Source of the DNA: Amphiura filiformis
Lineage: Eukaryota; Echinodermata; Ophiuroidea; Amphilepidida; Amphiuridae
Assembly: GCF_039555335.1 (NCBI RefSeq)
Contig: NC_092636.1
Location: 60,825,991-60,889,990 of the forward strand
Direction: 5' to 3'
Length of the DNA stretch: 64,000 nt
The notes beneath the pieces were generated by a model, which saw only the letters and a program-made list of their open reading frames with translations, searched no databases and was not told the DNA's origin. The position numbers and the translations under genes are program-made. This document shows positions 25,501 to 35,649 of this stretch, piece by piece; position 1 is the first letter of the stretch, and each line of letters opens with the position of its first letter.

Positions 25501-28500
25501 TGTTTCCCCCCTAATTTCCATAAGTAATACTTCCATAAATAATTGATCATTTATAGTCAGCTCAAGTTCACTTGGGGGAATTTGACTTATACTATTTAAG
25601 TTGAAGCAGCATATTGAATTTTAACTTCCTTAATTTTTTCTTTTACCCTAGCTGAAAACTCGAGATCTCTTAACAGTAAATTGTTAAATTTCCAAAATCC
25701 TTTTCCATATTTGATAGATGACATGTCAAGCGAAAATACTAATAAGAGAGTGATCTGTTCGATATCCAGGTTCAATCTCTGAATTTAAATAATAAGTTGT
25801 AAGCTCTTCTGATATAAGAAAAAAGTCCAGTCTGGATTGTTTTAAACAATATTTAATATTGTTATGACTTTTTGTTCACGGAGTGAACATTTCATCCACT
25901 TGAACCCATATCTCATATGCACAGTTTATCCCTTACATACACTGTGTCTTGAATAGCCCATCAACCCTGTGGTAAGAGGCTAGGAAATATTTCCTAATGT
26001 CTCATACCCAGGTTTGTATCCCTTTATCTAATCCTGCCGCCCCACATGACAAGGACATAGGAGAGTTTTAAAAAATGTGGGGACAATCCAATATGGCCCA
26101 TAGAATAAAAGTAGGTGAAAGCCTGAAAGGCAGTCCACACAATTTATGAGAGAATTTGCACTCTCAATTTTTAAGGAATTCGAAGCATTTATATCGCGAT
26201 CGAGATGAGAGAGGGGGTATGACAAATAGAAATAGGGGGTGCTATATCGACTAGTCATCAACATATTTTAGAACCATAGCTATTCCCCACTTTTACGGTT
26301 TGGCGAGGTGGGGAGGGGGCAAGAGAGAGAGAGAGAGAGAGGAGCAGAAGAAAGACGCACAACTTGGCGTACAAAAGACTGAAAATAATAAATCCGCTCA
26401 CCTCGAATGGATGTGGGTTATTTCTCCTGCTACCTGAGGATGATCCTGATCGTATAACATCTGGCCTACAAAATCCTTTATCATAATATTGCTTTGTATA
26501 CGTAGCCTCTCCTATAGGTCCACTTAGTTTATATTTGGAGTGATAAAATCCTTGTGTTGATTTAGGTCTGAAATTAAGGAAATAAACATATCACAAAATA
26601 ATAATAAAGGAAGAATAATGTATATCCATTGCAATAGTACATGTAAGGTAAATGCATTTTTACTATGTGGATGTCAGTTCACAAAAGTATAAGCTATTGA
26701 TGCTAAACACCAAACAAACTTTGAAAAAAAAAAAGATATTTCAAAAAATATTGGAGCTTTACGTTTTACAAAAGATTTGAAGAAACCGCATAGGCCTAAT
26801 AATCTGATAACCTTATATCCGACCAAAAATAACTGTTTTTGATAGAGTGAAAACATATCCCTACCACAAACAAACAAACCTAAATCACGACCAACAAAAA
26901 CAAACAAGTAAAACAGCAGACTTACCTAGCTTGAGAAGCAGGTGGAGCCGGTCGTTGTGGGAAATCCCGGCGATAACTTGTTTCAGTTCGTTCTACAGAA
27001 CGAGCAAAACCCGGACGTCCTAAAACAATAAAATTTTGAAATAAAAATAAAATAAAACAACAGATAAACAGTCTAAATTTTGCATGTTCCTAACTTCCTA
27101 TATTATTAAAAACTGTCATTCCTGTGGAGCTTTTTCTTTTAATTAAATATTTTTGTTAGTCTGTGAGGACGAAAAAAATGTTTGGGATAGCAAAAGCCCA
27201 TGGCTAAATACATCGCAAAAAAATCTATAGCATAAAATGTTAATCGTAATTAAAACAGGTGCGTGAGGCCAACGCCTTGGACTCAGTAGTATAGTGTTTA
27301 TATAGACAACAATAAAATATCAATCAAAATCAAATAAACATTTGAACAAAGAAAACACACCCATCCTTCCAATATTAGAATCGTCAAATTATGTTTAATT
27401 TTAATAATTTTGATAAAGTTTATAGCTTATAATGTAACATGCTTAATTGGCCACAAGTTATTTAGGACCTAGACCAAGATTCTATCCAGTGTGGAAAATT
27501 TCACCAATAAAAAAACATCACAAATCATGCTATCACGAAAGACACGTGATTGATAAGAAAGAAAGAAAATTCATTTAGCGAGGAGGTCTTGAGCACGGAA
27601 AGTGTACCTTAGGAAGTGAGGATCAACTCAACAATACCACCATCACAGACTTGTGATTCTTGTCTCTTTCTCTTAAGGTTTGACACAGATTTGATTATAA
27701 ATAATATAAGTGATCGTGATATTCTTTATCAGCTAATATGATGGCAAAGAATGTCAGAGATGTAAATGTTATTGTTATCAACAGAACATTTAAAAAATAA
27801 TAATTTCCTTGTGATGTGTGCTTGTATGTTGGCTTGATGAGCGTGCAATGCGGTGTTTTTTTTAATCATCGATATTAAGTTAAGTCCAAAACTTGGAGCT
27901 TTGGGAGTGGCTTTTTAAAACAATTTGGACTCATTAATTTCATATTTGTGATTTTGTGTGTTATTTCTTTGACGTGGTGTAGTGTCATATTTAGGCCTAA
28001 TTGTTTTCGGAAGAAATACAAAAGCAAGTAAGAAAAAAAGTAAGTTGTGACATCACCTAAAAACACGAAAAAAAAACCCAGAAAAGGACAACAACTTGAA
28101 CAATTTTGTGTGTATTTATTTTAATCAAGTGTGTAAAGAAATCGAAAAACGAACAACAATGGAAAGACATTGGACCCGTGGAGTGGATGTTGGCTATGGT
28201 GGAATCAATAAGTCGGCGACTGTGTTTACATTTATCGGATCGGTAACTTACCCACGGTGGCCATGGCTGTTTTAGGCCTGTGGCTCCTGCCTGACGATGA
28301 TGGTCTTCTTTTCCTTGCTTTCTCAGCTTGAAGTTTCTGTATTTTAGCGTTGAGTTCGTCGCCTAATGAAAGCGAAGCCAGAAGCTCCAGACATCGCCGC
28401 TGGTCCGGCTCACTGGCGTGTTGATAAAATTGTTCCAATTCCTGTGTGAATCCCGGTGTTATCGTGTCATCAGCAACCTGTAAAGATTACAAGATGTGTT

Positions 28501-28680
28501 ATCTCAATGACAATAAACTAAATTACTTATAAATATACGGAAATGTCCCATAAAAGCTCATAAATGAGATAAATATGGGCTACTTACGTCGGTTATAAAA
28601 TGTACCCCATCCCCCTGTTCTCCCCTATCCGGGACTGGGGTTGTCCAGCCTTCGCGTCTTGATGCGGAGGTCCCCGCCAT
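13190..28680 (-). CDS. TEX26-like protein, eight exons, 421 codons
   Basis: I assembled this gene from exons with GT..AG borders and matching phases: 28588-28680, 28252-28477, 26926-27019, 26402-26567, 15638-15788, 14395-14574, 13805-13957 and 13190-13392. Total coding length is 1266 nt including the TGA stop. The start ATG opens MAGTSASRREGW. Residues about 32-106 are charged and helix-prone, with an RKRRPSSSGR patch. Later segments carry repeated short motifs of the type T-Y-x-x-x-Y: ATYTKQYY, KSTYQSDY and NTTYDRFF. The block TRFGCNSGIHVPASGIVPT resembles the FxYGCxSxLPVASxGLVP block I recall from mammalian TEX26 (about 290 residues; this protein is longer). TEX26 and related proteins are expressed in testis and thought to associate with sperm axonemes; that role is inferred here. 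No signal peptide or membrane segment is seen. A related small axonemal protein family is the main alternative. Confidence 0.8.
13805..13957 (-). CDS. TEX26-like gene, exon 7
   Basis: The acceptor is a long T tract plus CAG and the donor is GTATGTGT. The exon has 153 nt and keeps phase 1. It encodes RNTTYDRFFNQPFRPG and a helical segment ending LANEK. Confidence 0.85.
14395..14574 (-). CDS. TEX26-like gene, exon 6
   Basis: The acceptor is TTATAATTATAG and the donor GTGAGTTG. The exon has 180 nt and keeps phase 1. It encodes FDKYRDWREAIPH, STMRFSYQYPKQP and the conserved-looking TRFGCNSGIHVPASGI block. Confidence 0.85.
15638..15788 (-). CDS. TEX26-like gene, exon 5
   Basis: The acceptor is TTTGTTTCAAG and the donor GTAGGTAC. 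The exon has 151 nt, phase 0 to phase 1. It encodes SFMVWRFPKHLRKDQ and, near its end, STYQSDYLGIPQG. The TYQSDY motif is one of the features linking it to TEX26. Confidence 0.85.
15891..18367. mobile_element. Large fold-back element split by Helitron C
   Basis: Ends are GGCCAAGTAAAA on the left and TTTTACTTGGCC on the right, each flanked by TAA (15888-15890 and 18368-18370). This fits a 3-bp TWA duplication as in PIF/Harbinger elements. The arms match inward over hundreds of bases: AAACAAGTTTCTCGTCC with GGACGAGAAACTTGT, AAAAGGGAATTAGGG with CCCTAATTCCCTTTT, and the AAGCTTTTTTCTTC blocks. The loop is occupied by the Helitron-like element at 16682-17837. The whole lies in intron 4 of the TEX26-like gene. 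Confidence 0.6.
16682..17837 (-). mobile_element. Non-autonomous Helitron-like element (copy C)
   Basis: On the minus strand it begins TCTATATAAATAAAAGG after an A. It ends in a hairpin plus TCCCGCTAG followed by T, as expected for Helitrons. The 3' hairpin and flanking GTTTACTCA match copies A and B; the 5' end and interior differ. It encodes no protein; the open frame on the plus strand inside it has no recognised motif. Confidence 0.65.
18371..19026. mobile_element. Near-complete palindromic MITE
   Basis: Two arms of about 320 bp are imperfect reverse complements with almost no loop; the centre lies near 18690-18705. Landmarks are CATATCGAATTGCATTCTGA and its complement at 18430 and 18940, CGACGATCAATTGAAAATTT and its complement around 18630 and 18750, and the end GATCCC followed by TTAA. 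The family also occurs at 11054-11491. Confidence 0.7.
19466..19575. repeat. (AAAT)n microsatellite
   Basis: More than 20 AAAT units, with a few interruptions near the right end. Confidence 0.85.
20194..20202 (-). terminator. Pol III terminator of tRNA-Ser
   Basis: A T run on the minus strand about 15 bases past the tRNA 3' end, the usual RNA polymerase III stop. Confidence 0.6.
20217..20298 (-). tRNA. tRNA-Ser(UGA)
   Basis: The cloverleaf is clear on the minus strand. GCTGTGA pairs with TCGCAGC. The D arm contains box A (TGGCCGAGTGG). The anticodon stem TTGGA/TCCAA holds the loop CTTGAAA with anticodon TGA. A long variable arm typical of serine follows, then box B (GGTTCGAACCC) and a G discriminator. 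The 82-nt length is normal and no intron is present. A run of seven T lies just downstream as a Pol III terminator. It sits inside intron 4 of the TEX26-like gene on the same strand. It looks intact and functional. Confidence 0.9.
21008..21212 (+). repeat. Dispersed repeat, copy 1
   Basis: This 0.2-kb stretch recurs in reverse orientation at 52903-53097. Shared blocks include GGGCATTTCGTGAT, CTCAAAAAAAGTTGAGATTT, GGAAACCTCTGGCTACATAA and TTCTGGTATACCAGA. The last is a palindrome at the inner end. The ends are not precisely defined. Confidence 0.55.
21703..22623 (+). mobile_element. Non-autonomous Helitron-like element (copy B)
   Basis: It starts TCTTACTATAAATAGG after A and ends GGGTATCCCGCTAG before T. 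The hairpin ACCCGCGCGAAGCGCGGGT lies just ahead of the CTAG. Copy A at 12205-12841 has the same 5' end. A third fragment of its 3' half, without the hairpin, is at 41620-41766. The open frames inside have no Rep or helicase motif. It abuts the 3' part of the LINE on its right and may have inserted into that LINE's 3' region. Confidence 0.7.
22625..25866 (-). pseudogene. Decayed L1/Tx1-type LINE, endonuclease C-terminus to zf-RVT
   Basis: Reading along the minus strand: an endonuclease tail with SRLDFFLIS and GYRTDHSLISI near 25850-25730, a charged linker, then reverse transcriptase fragments. The RT pieces include NNKSPGSDGFTSEFWK, KKWRPISLLN, DFEKAFDSVSH, GCRQGDPLSPYIF and the catalytic YADD. 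A C-terminal CTFC..H..C cluster typical of zf-RVT follows. The pieces lie in several frames (24586-25536, 24324-24638, 23891-24379, 23524-23811, 23312-23575, 22810-23343), so it is dead. It lacks the start of the endonuclease and all of ORF1, i.e. it is 5' truncated. It lies in intron 4 of the TEX26-like gene, same strand. Confidence 0.85.
26322..26342. repeat. (AG)n microsatellite
   Basis: About ten AG units next to exon 4 of the TEX26-like gene, downstream in the transcript. Confidence 0.75.
26402..26567 (-). CDS. TEX26-like gene, exon 4
   Basis: The acceptor is TTAATTTCAG and the donor GTGAGCGG. The exon has 166 nt, phase 2 to phase 0. It encodes GFYHSKYKLSGPIGEATYTK and a Ser/Arg/Asn-rich end, including one aromatic repeat motif. 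Confidence 0.8.
26926..27019 (-). CDS. TEX26-like gene, exon 3
   Basis: The acceptor is TTGTTTTAG and the donor GTAAGTCT. The exon has 94 nt, phase 1 to phase 2. It encodes a proline- and arginine-rich linker ending PAPPASQA. Confidence 0.8.
28252..28477 (-). CDS. TEX26-like gene, exon 2
   Basis: The acceptor is TTTACAG and the donor GTAAGTTA. The exon has 226 nt, starting in phase 0 and ending in phase 1. It encodes an acidic and helical stretch (QELEQFYQHASEPDQRRCLE) and then a basic SR-rich tail. Confidence 0.85.
28588..28680 (-). CDS. TEX26-like gene, exon 1 (start)
   Basis: The first coding exon encodes 31 residues from ATG to ACCGAC, followed by the donor GTAAGTAG. It ends in phase 0. 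It is richer in G+C than the introns, with an R/G/D-rich low-complexity character. No in-frame ATG was found upstream to extend it. Confidence 0.75.
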
Positions 28681-28714
28681 TGTTACGTATTTAGTCCACA
28701 GAATAAGTTAACTG

Positions 28715-28740
28715 TCCATTGGTTGCGAACGCGAACCCGG
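28715..28740 (-). promoter_or_regulatory. Inverted CCAAT box next to an X-box-like sequence
   Basis: On the minus strand, CCAAT lies at 28718-28722 about 40 bp above the start codon. It adjoins GTTCGCGTTCGCAAC (28722-28736), which has GTT..AAC half sites like RFX X-boxes but only a partial match. RFX sites are common above ciliary genes. This is suggestive only. Confidence 0.3.
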
Positions 28741-29533
28741 AAGACACACGACTGCTAATTGGATCGAGTTCACGACAGGTGAGGCGCGGTGGTATCCATG
28801 TAAAGCTTCACGTTGCTAAGGGAATTCCCTAACCGTGTGCTGACAAGTGAGGGCGCGGAGGTGGATTTTTGGAGCCAGGCGGTGATGGAAGCGATATCGC
28901 CAATTTTGAGGTCGCCATTGGATTAACACATAATCATGAAATTTTCACAAACAATTCTAAATTTGTTATGTGGTGTCAAAGCAAAATTATATTACTCTAA
29001 AACCGTCGGGGTTCGACAAAGTACCCCACTGCAAGTATGTTAATTTTCCATTTGTAATTGCTAACCGTGTATTTTGACTCGGCCCTGGGCTTCGCCAGCC
29101 TCGTAGGTCACGTGTTGCGCTTTCTTCTATGCCGCCTGTTTGGAGCAGTCAGCAGTTTTGGTCTTCAGGGCGTAGACCACCAAATAACTTCTCCATCAAA
29201 AGCACGTAAAAATCAACTTTGCGTGACAATAGGTCTATTTTTCTCTTTTGACGTCATCCCTGTATTGGTAATTAAGGACTGAAATTTCATTTAAGCTTCA
29301 ATTTTGGAGAACTTTACAGATTCAGTTTTTTATTAAAAAATGTTGAAAAGCAACGTCGCTATTTCAACGTCAAAACTACTAGAGCATTAAAACTTGTTCT
29401 GTTAGCAGTAATTCGGTCATTCGGACAGGGCCTACTTTTCTTGTGAAATCGAAGTTGTATTATTTCATATCTATTTTAGTCATTAACCCGGGTCATTAAT
29501 AAGTATCTTTCATTTAAATCAGAATATACCAAC

Positions 29534-30875
29534 CCCGGGGGGGGGGGGGGCACTCGCATTCCCCAGCTATACGGGTATGTGCCGCGGCGACGACCCCCTT
29601 TTTCAGAGCCGCTAGCCGTTCCTCACACGGCCGTTCCTTAGACCCACTAAAGTCATTGATTGCCGCTCTTGAAGCCCAAAAATTTTTCTAGCCATTCCAT
29701 AGACTCTCAGATCACCGATCTCCGCTCTCATTGGCATTTTGATTGGCGTGTTTTCTGTCCTACTATTTCGAGCCCAAAAGCCATGTCGCTACTTGCACGG
29801 TTCCGCCATTATGCACTATGTGCGGGGAGAGCCTCGAACTGGGGGTGAGCCCCGGGGGTGAGCATACATGAATGGGAATTGAACTAGTCATAACGTTCTG
29901 TGTAAGGTTACATAATTCTTCCTTTCATGTATGCTGCCAGTTCGAGGCTCTCCCCGCACATAGTGCATAATGACGGAACCGTGCAAGTAGCGAATAGCAT
30001 TGAAACACATTGTAATGAATAAGGTGGATTTTGGGCGGGATTTTGGGCTCCTTGTACTTTGTAGTAGTGGCAACACTGGTTGGTTGATTGTAAACAGTGA
30101 TTGCAGCACTGCCGGCCGGCGAGTGCCGAGGCCTTCAGCTGATAAACATTTTGCTGGAAATAAATGATTTTGAGATCTCTTTTGGGAATAAAATTGCCAA
30201 ATATAAGGAAAAGTACCTCAAATAATTATGTACACGTCCGTGCAGCTGGCCATAACAGTGAATTAAAAGGTAATTTACGATCTACTGGTTTAGTGCCGGA
30301 ATGGTTGTCAAATTCTGCACACTTCACTCAATCGTCTCATGTATGCATGACAGTTCAATGTAGCCTAAATGTTTTTCTTTAGTAATTACGGCACTGAAAA
30401 AATATTTTTGTGGGTTTGTTTTTATGGTGGGCTTAATATGTAATGCTGCTCGCTGCTGCTATAATTATCAGTAGGCTATAGGTAGGTCTGCAGGGTCTAG
30501 TAATTTTGATCCGAATGCTGTTTTGCTTTGCTGAGATTTCCATCGTAGGCCACCCCAGACCAATTTTACAATAATGATTTTCTTGATCAAAGTGAAATCG
30601 ATTCCTTCAAAAATCTGTGGCAAAAACGTAACCAAATTGAGCCCTGGTTTGGCCTGCATGGTTTAGTTCCGAGACCCCATTTTCAGATTTTGGCGGCTGA
30701 TCAGTTCCCAAGACCCCCCCTTATGGCCCGCTAATTAGTTCCCACGTCCCCCCCCTTGGCCGGCCAATCAGTTCCCTAGACCCCTTTTTGGCCGGCCGAT
30801 CAGTTCCTTAGACCTCGAGTGCGAAACTGGCGGTGGCACACCCCTACCAAAAAAAAATTCGAGTGCCCCCCCGGG
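29534..30875. mobile_element. GC-ended DNA transposon, 8-bp TSD (copy 2)
   Basis: The left end CCCGGGGGGG..CACTCG and right end CGAGTGCCCCCCCGGG are inverted repeats of about 16 bp. The flanks are exact copies of ATACCAAC (29526-29533 and 30876-30883). The interior has GACCCC/GTTCCTTAGACC-type subrepeats near both ends, a 56-bp-arm hairpin, and no convincing transposase. It is the longest copy of the family at 6006 and 37465. Confidence 0.75.
29782..29995. repeat. Long hairpin inside the GC-ended element
   Basis: The arm containing CTACTTGCACGGTTCCGCC (from about 29790) and its complement ending near 29992 match over about 56 bp with one or two differences. A second shorter pair (GCATACATGAA and TTCATGTATGC) sits inside the loop. 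Confidence 0.7.
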
Positions 30876-30905
30876 ATACCAACCTCACGAAGAACATGGT
30901 CCCTA

Positions 30906-33001
30906 AGGCTGCGATCACATAGAAGTATACGGTATTCGCTATACGAAATACGATCAGGCTGAGTTCATATAGGAGTATACTATGTGAACTCAGCCTGATC
31001 GAATGAGCGTATTTCGTATAGCGAATAGCGAGTATAGGTCAGTTTACCAATTTTCTTCGTCTATATAATCAAATGCTTGTAACTTTACTTCTTGAGGTCA
31101 CATTGCATTCAACGAGGTGTCATATAAATGTGCAGAATTAGATAGTGCATCTATTAAAAAAAAATGAATTTGCCCACATATGGTTTAATTTTAAAATTAG
31201 CTCGGGTCACAGCCGGGGTCACAGCATGGTTTTGAGATCACCTTGGGCCTATAATCTTAACCATGCCCCTCATATTATTACCCCGGCTATTGTCAGTAGC
31301 CTTAGTCAGGTCACTTGGCTCATATTAAAGGTGGAATAAAATGGCCATGCGTGGCTGTGGATTCAACCTACCATGGCGATTTCTACCATGGATATTGGGG
31401 CGATGACACTGTGCACCATATACCCGAATAGTATACTTCTATGTGATCGTAGCCTTATGTGACCCGGTACTATATGAAATTGCCTTGCTCGACTTAAGCT
31501 ATACGCGTGCACCTGCAAAACGTGCACTTGCTTACTTGCTTAATTCGAGTGGTGTCCTCGAACTGTGATGGCTTTCCACAACTTCCTGTCCTCCATTGCT
31601 GTCTTGAAGTCTGTTGCCTCCAGTCCAGTGTCATTTTCCAGAATGTCAATGTAGGTCAGAGCAGGTCTTCCAGGTTTCCGCCTCCCATGCTTGGGTATCC
31701 AATGAACCATTTTTGATGCGGGTTCCTCGCTTCTGGAACAGTGGCCAGCAAACCGGGTTCTTCTTTCCCTGATCTTGTGGCTTATTTTGGGAATATCTCC
31801 ATATAGGTTTGCATTTGACATATGTTCCTTCCAATGTACATTCAGAACAGTTCTTAGCATGCGGGTGTAACAGCCAGCCAGACCCTTTGCAAGTTTAGGG
31901 GTGGATGGTCCATGCTTCGCAACCATAAAGCAGCACCGACTCCACTGTTGCAGCAAAGATTCGGAGTTTGAAACTCCTGGTAAGAGTTGACCTCCAGATT
32001 TTCTTAAGTTTACTGCACGCCCTCCATGCTGCTGCTTTACGTAACTTTACATCCCTTTCAGTGCTTTTCATCCAAGCGCCTAGGTACTTGAAGTCATCTA
32101 CCTCCTCTAGTACTACACCCTCATTCGTTGTGATGTTTTCTCTCCTGTTATTGTAGGACATATACTTTGTTTTGCTTCCATTCATCTTCAGGCCCACTTT
32201 AGCAGCTGAAGTCTCCACTCTATGAAGGAGTTCTTGTGCTTGGTGTATTTCCTCAGACAACAGTGCGATATCGTCAGCAAAATCAAAGTCTGTCACCACG
32301 ACTGGGCCAACTCTCCTACTTCGTCTCTTTTCCAGATGGAATCCTAGCTCCTCTTCGTTTCCTTCAATAGCTATTCTCAATGCAAAGTCGAGGACAATCA
32401 CGAACAGGTATGGGGCGAGGGTATCCCCCTGAAGTACTCCTGCTAAGATTTCAAACAATTCTGTCTCGCCATCTGGTGATATTACTTTGGCTTTTGTGTT
32501 TTGGTACATGTTGCCAATAGCTTCAACAATGAGTTCCGGAATACCGTAGGCACGGAGTATCTTTAACATCTTGCCTCTATGGATGGTGTCGAAAGCTTTC
32601 TTGAAGTCGATGAATGTTATTATCGCTGGCAGGTTATGCGCCTTTACCTCTTCAATCAGCCTACGCAGTGCAAGGATGTGTCCAACAGTTGTTCTACCAA
32701 CTCTAAATCCATTCTGATTTGTTCTCAGATGCTGGTCAATTTCAGGTCTGATCCTGTTAAGTATCATTCTGTTGTAGGTTTTGGCTACGATGGAGGTTAG
32801 ACTGATACCGCGGTAGTTGTTTCCGGAACTAAGATCTCCTGTTTTAGGGATAGGAATAATATTAAGTATGGACCATTGATCCGGTTTCTTCCCTTTGAGA
32901 AGTGCGTCATTGCAGAACCCTAACACAATGTCATCTAGGTTGCATCTCTTCAAACGTGCACCGTATACCCGAATAGTATACTTCTATGTGATCGCAGCCT
33001 A
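30906..33001. mobile_element. Harbinger-like MITE interrupted by a retrotransposon
   Basis: Outer ends GGCTGCGATCACATAGAAGT (from about 30908) and ACTTCTATGTGATCGCAGCC (ending near 32999) are inverted repeats flanked by TAA, as in TWA-targeting PIF/Harbinger elements. A related intact copy lies at 42342-42947. The MITE is split at AAACGTGCAC by the retrotransposon at 31528-32951. An inner palindrome lies at about 30956-31004. Confidence 0.65.
31528..32951 (-). pseudogene. 5'-truncated non-LTR retrotransposon, frameshifted RT
   Basis: On the minus strand the RT domain is mostly open (31895-32953; opens with TTG, no ATG). Motifs are WSILNIIPIPKTGDLSSGNN, FIDFKKAFDTIHR, GVLQGDTLAPYLF and the catalytic FADD. 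After a frameshift near 31910, a C-terminal part continues to 31540 (RRTRFAGHC; HGRRKPGRPALTY). The endonuclease is missing. The 3' tail is AAGCAAGTAAGCAA, a simple repeat as in RTE-type elements. Exact AAACGTGCAC duplications flank it (31518-31527, 32952-32961). The clade is uncertain, RTE-like being my best guess. Inactive. Confidence 0.85.
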
Positions 33002-33169
33002 AGGACACCACATTCTCTCCAGCCATATACTTTCCAAGCCCGGTGACACCTCATTATAGAAATTAGACCTGTCGATAGGTTGTTAGAGGGGATAGGTATA
33101 GCCTTTTGCTTGATAAAATCAATAGAACTGTCCACCAGGCGCGAACGTGGCCATATAAAGAAAGTTATA

Positions 33170-34950
33170 GGCTATATCAAGGCATAGGCCTACTTAGCAA
33201 ATTTCCTCCAACCTTGATTTTAACTTAAAGCCATATTATAACATTTGCTGAGGAAGACGCCCTCACTGAATTTTTAAAATTCCTTTTTTACACGATTAAA
33301 TTGAACTTTATTAAACCAATATACCCTGCAAAAATGGGCAAAAATCAAGACTCTAGGTGCTGTAGTTTTGTCAAAATACGAGATTTTGAATAAAACGCCG
33401 GAACCGGCGCTTTATTATTACGATGGAATTATTAATCGAACGCATACACGATGTTCATAACACACAGTACGTACACGGCGTGCGGGACGGTGATATACAC
33501 AACAAAGGGTCGTACCACAACATGACCGAAGGAGTGGTACGCATTGGCGACATGTGCGCTGGTAGTAAATTCCAATTTTCGTTGCTTTGCCGTAGTTGTT
33601 CGGCTCAAAAATAAAAGGGATATATCTGACAGTAAAAGCTAACATTTTATGGCAAAGAAATGCTAATCTATTTTGTTTGAAAATGTTATAATATTGCTTT
33701 AATGTTTGAGTTTGGATAACACGTTCCGCATGCCATGGATTTTTCAAGGTCTATGGATGGATCCCGGGATAGTAGGCCTATATATTGTTATATCTGAGAC
33801 TTACAGCTCAACTTACCGTACTTTGCCTAACCAGACAGTCCATGCCAAAATTGATACTACATCTTTACATTTCATCGAATCTCTTTTTGATGTCTGTCAT
33901 TTTGAACATCATACTTGAAAGATGTATGCTATGTAGAAACTTTATTTTGCAATTTCATAATTTGCATATTATTAGCATATTTGCAAGAAAAAACATGAAA
34001 ATCAATAAATACCTATATTTTTCACAATTTCAATATTTTATTAGAAATTAAGCATGTAGGCCGTTTGTTATGACTCGATGAATGAAACTGTTAGACAGAT
34101 TTTGATATTTTTGCTTATTTTTCCTTTTTTGCCCCAAAATGTGTAAAAATCACAATTTTTTGGATGACCTATATTTTCTTTAAATATTTATCAAATTTCT
34201 TAATTTAGGTAAAATACATGTGCAGAAAAAGATGTCAAAAAAATCTGTTAAAACAGATTTCCAATAAATTGTTCCATTTTCATTTTTGGGTTAAATACTC
34301 AATTTTCATGCGCGGGATATTTGAAACATAAAATGAAAACATGTCCATTGCACTTTTTCCTCGAGATGTACTATAATATCAAGGTTACGGATATATTATA
34401 ATCCTTTCTTATCTTCACTGATCCATCAGATACCTATTGTTATGAATGATCAATGAAAAGGTTCAGAACTGGGCTACTAATGGTCTTGTCAAGTATCTAT
34501 AGTTATTTTCATGACTGTGTCAACTCAAAAATCATGCAAGGTCGAATGTAGGAAAAGTATGATCAGTTGAGCTGTACAGACTGGCATAGATTTAATCACG
34601 CAGAATATGCATAACATATTTTTAACATCTGTTTATTCATTTTATAAACCAATGTGATAACATAAATTATAGGCCGGGCATATAGAGGCCTGGCATGTGA
34701 CGTATCATCACGTAAATATGGCGGACTACTCAAATGCATTCAACAAAAGCATGATTGCAATCTACCGTGACAGTTCGTCTCACACACATAACCCTGCACT
34801 ATGATCAAGGTTGATGACAACATTTGATTGAATGGACTGCACTCCGCCATAACTACGGTGAAGGACACCGGTTCAAATCCTTTGTTTGGAGCCAGTCGAT
34901 AATTTCATGCAGGGCCTCTAAAATACAACTAATGTATTTCTGTATTTTAA
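33170..34950. other. No recognisable gene
   Basis: Open frames up to 109 codons occur here, but none has a recognised motif or splice context. No element with defined ends was seen. Confidence 0.35.
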
Positions 34951-34982
34951 GCTGTGTTCACACATGCACTTATTACCGGTAA

Positions 34983-35626
34983 TATTTTATCTACCAAAAA
35001 ACGTTTCAAAACGTAAAAAGCGGCCAAAGTTTAAAAAATCTTTCCTGTGTGGCTTTTCACCCTTTTTTAAACTTGGTCCCATTTAGTAAAGTAGTATTAA
35101 CATGAAGAATGAGTCCTAATTTTTACATGCAACAATGTACTCTTATAGGTTTAAGACTGTTCGAAAGCGGTGCAATATGACGTAGGCTACCGTATGTATT
35201 ATCAAAAACATTTCAAGATTTATGTTTTATTATATTGCGTGATCATAAAGAGTAGTAGAGTATTATATATACTTAGCAAATTGACTGTGTGTCAACCTGC
35301 TACATATAGGCCCTACATCTGTACATAAGGCACAGAATTGCACATGACCATGAAGAATTTAACAAAGTGAGTATTTGCTACAAAATACATTATAACGTCT
35401 ATACGGAAAAAAAAAACTTCAATTACGCACGAACATTAATTCATTTGCTCTACAAAATAAACATTGACAACTAAGAAAATCAACAAGTAGCCTATAGATG
35501 ACTTCGCATGGGTCTTTAAAACTTTCATAAATGGGACCAAGTTTAAAAAAGGGTGAAAAGCCACACAGGAAAGATTTTTTAAACTTTGGCCGCTTTTTTA
35601 CGTTTTGAAACGTTTTTGGTAGATAT
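34983..35626. mobile_element. MITE with about 105-bp inverted arms
   Basis: The left arm (34983-35095) and right arm (35527-35626) are close reverse complements. Shared pieces are CTACCAAAAAACGTTTCAAA, GCGGCCAAAGTTTAAAAAAT and CACACAGGAAAGA. About 430 bp lie between. The target duplication was not resolved. A 56-bp minisatellite begins shortly after its right end. Confidence 0.65.
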
Positions 35627-35649
35627 TAATTCTTTTTGAGGAAATAAAA

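Noticed and set aside
31895..32953. Retrotransposon frame as an intact gene
   Set aside because: It begins with TTG at the truncated 5' end, lacks an endonuclease and is frameshifted before its C-terminus.
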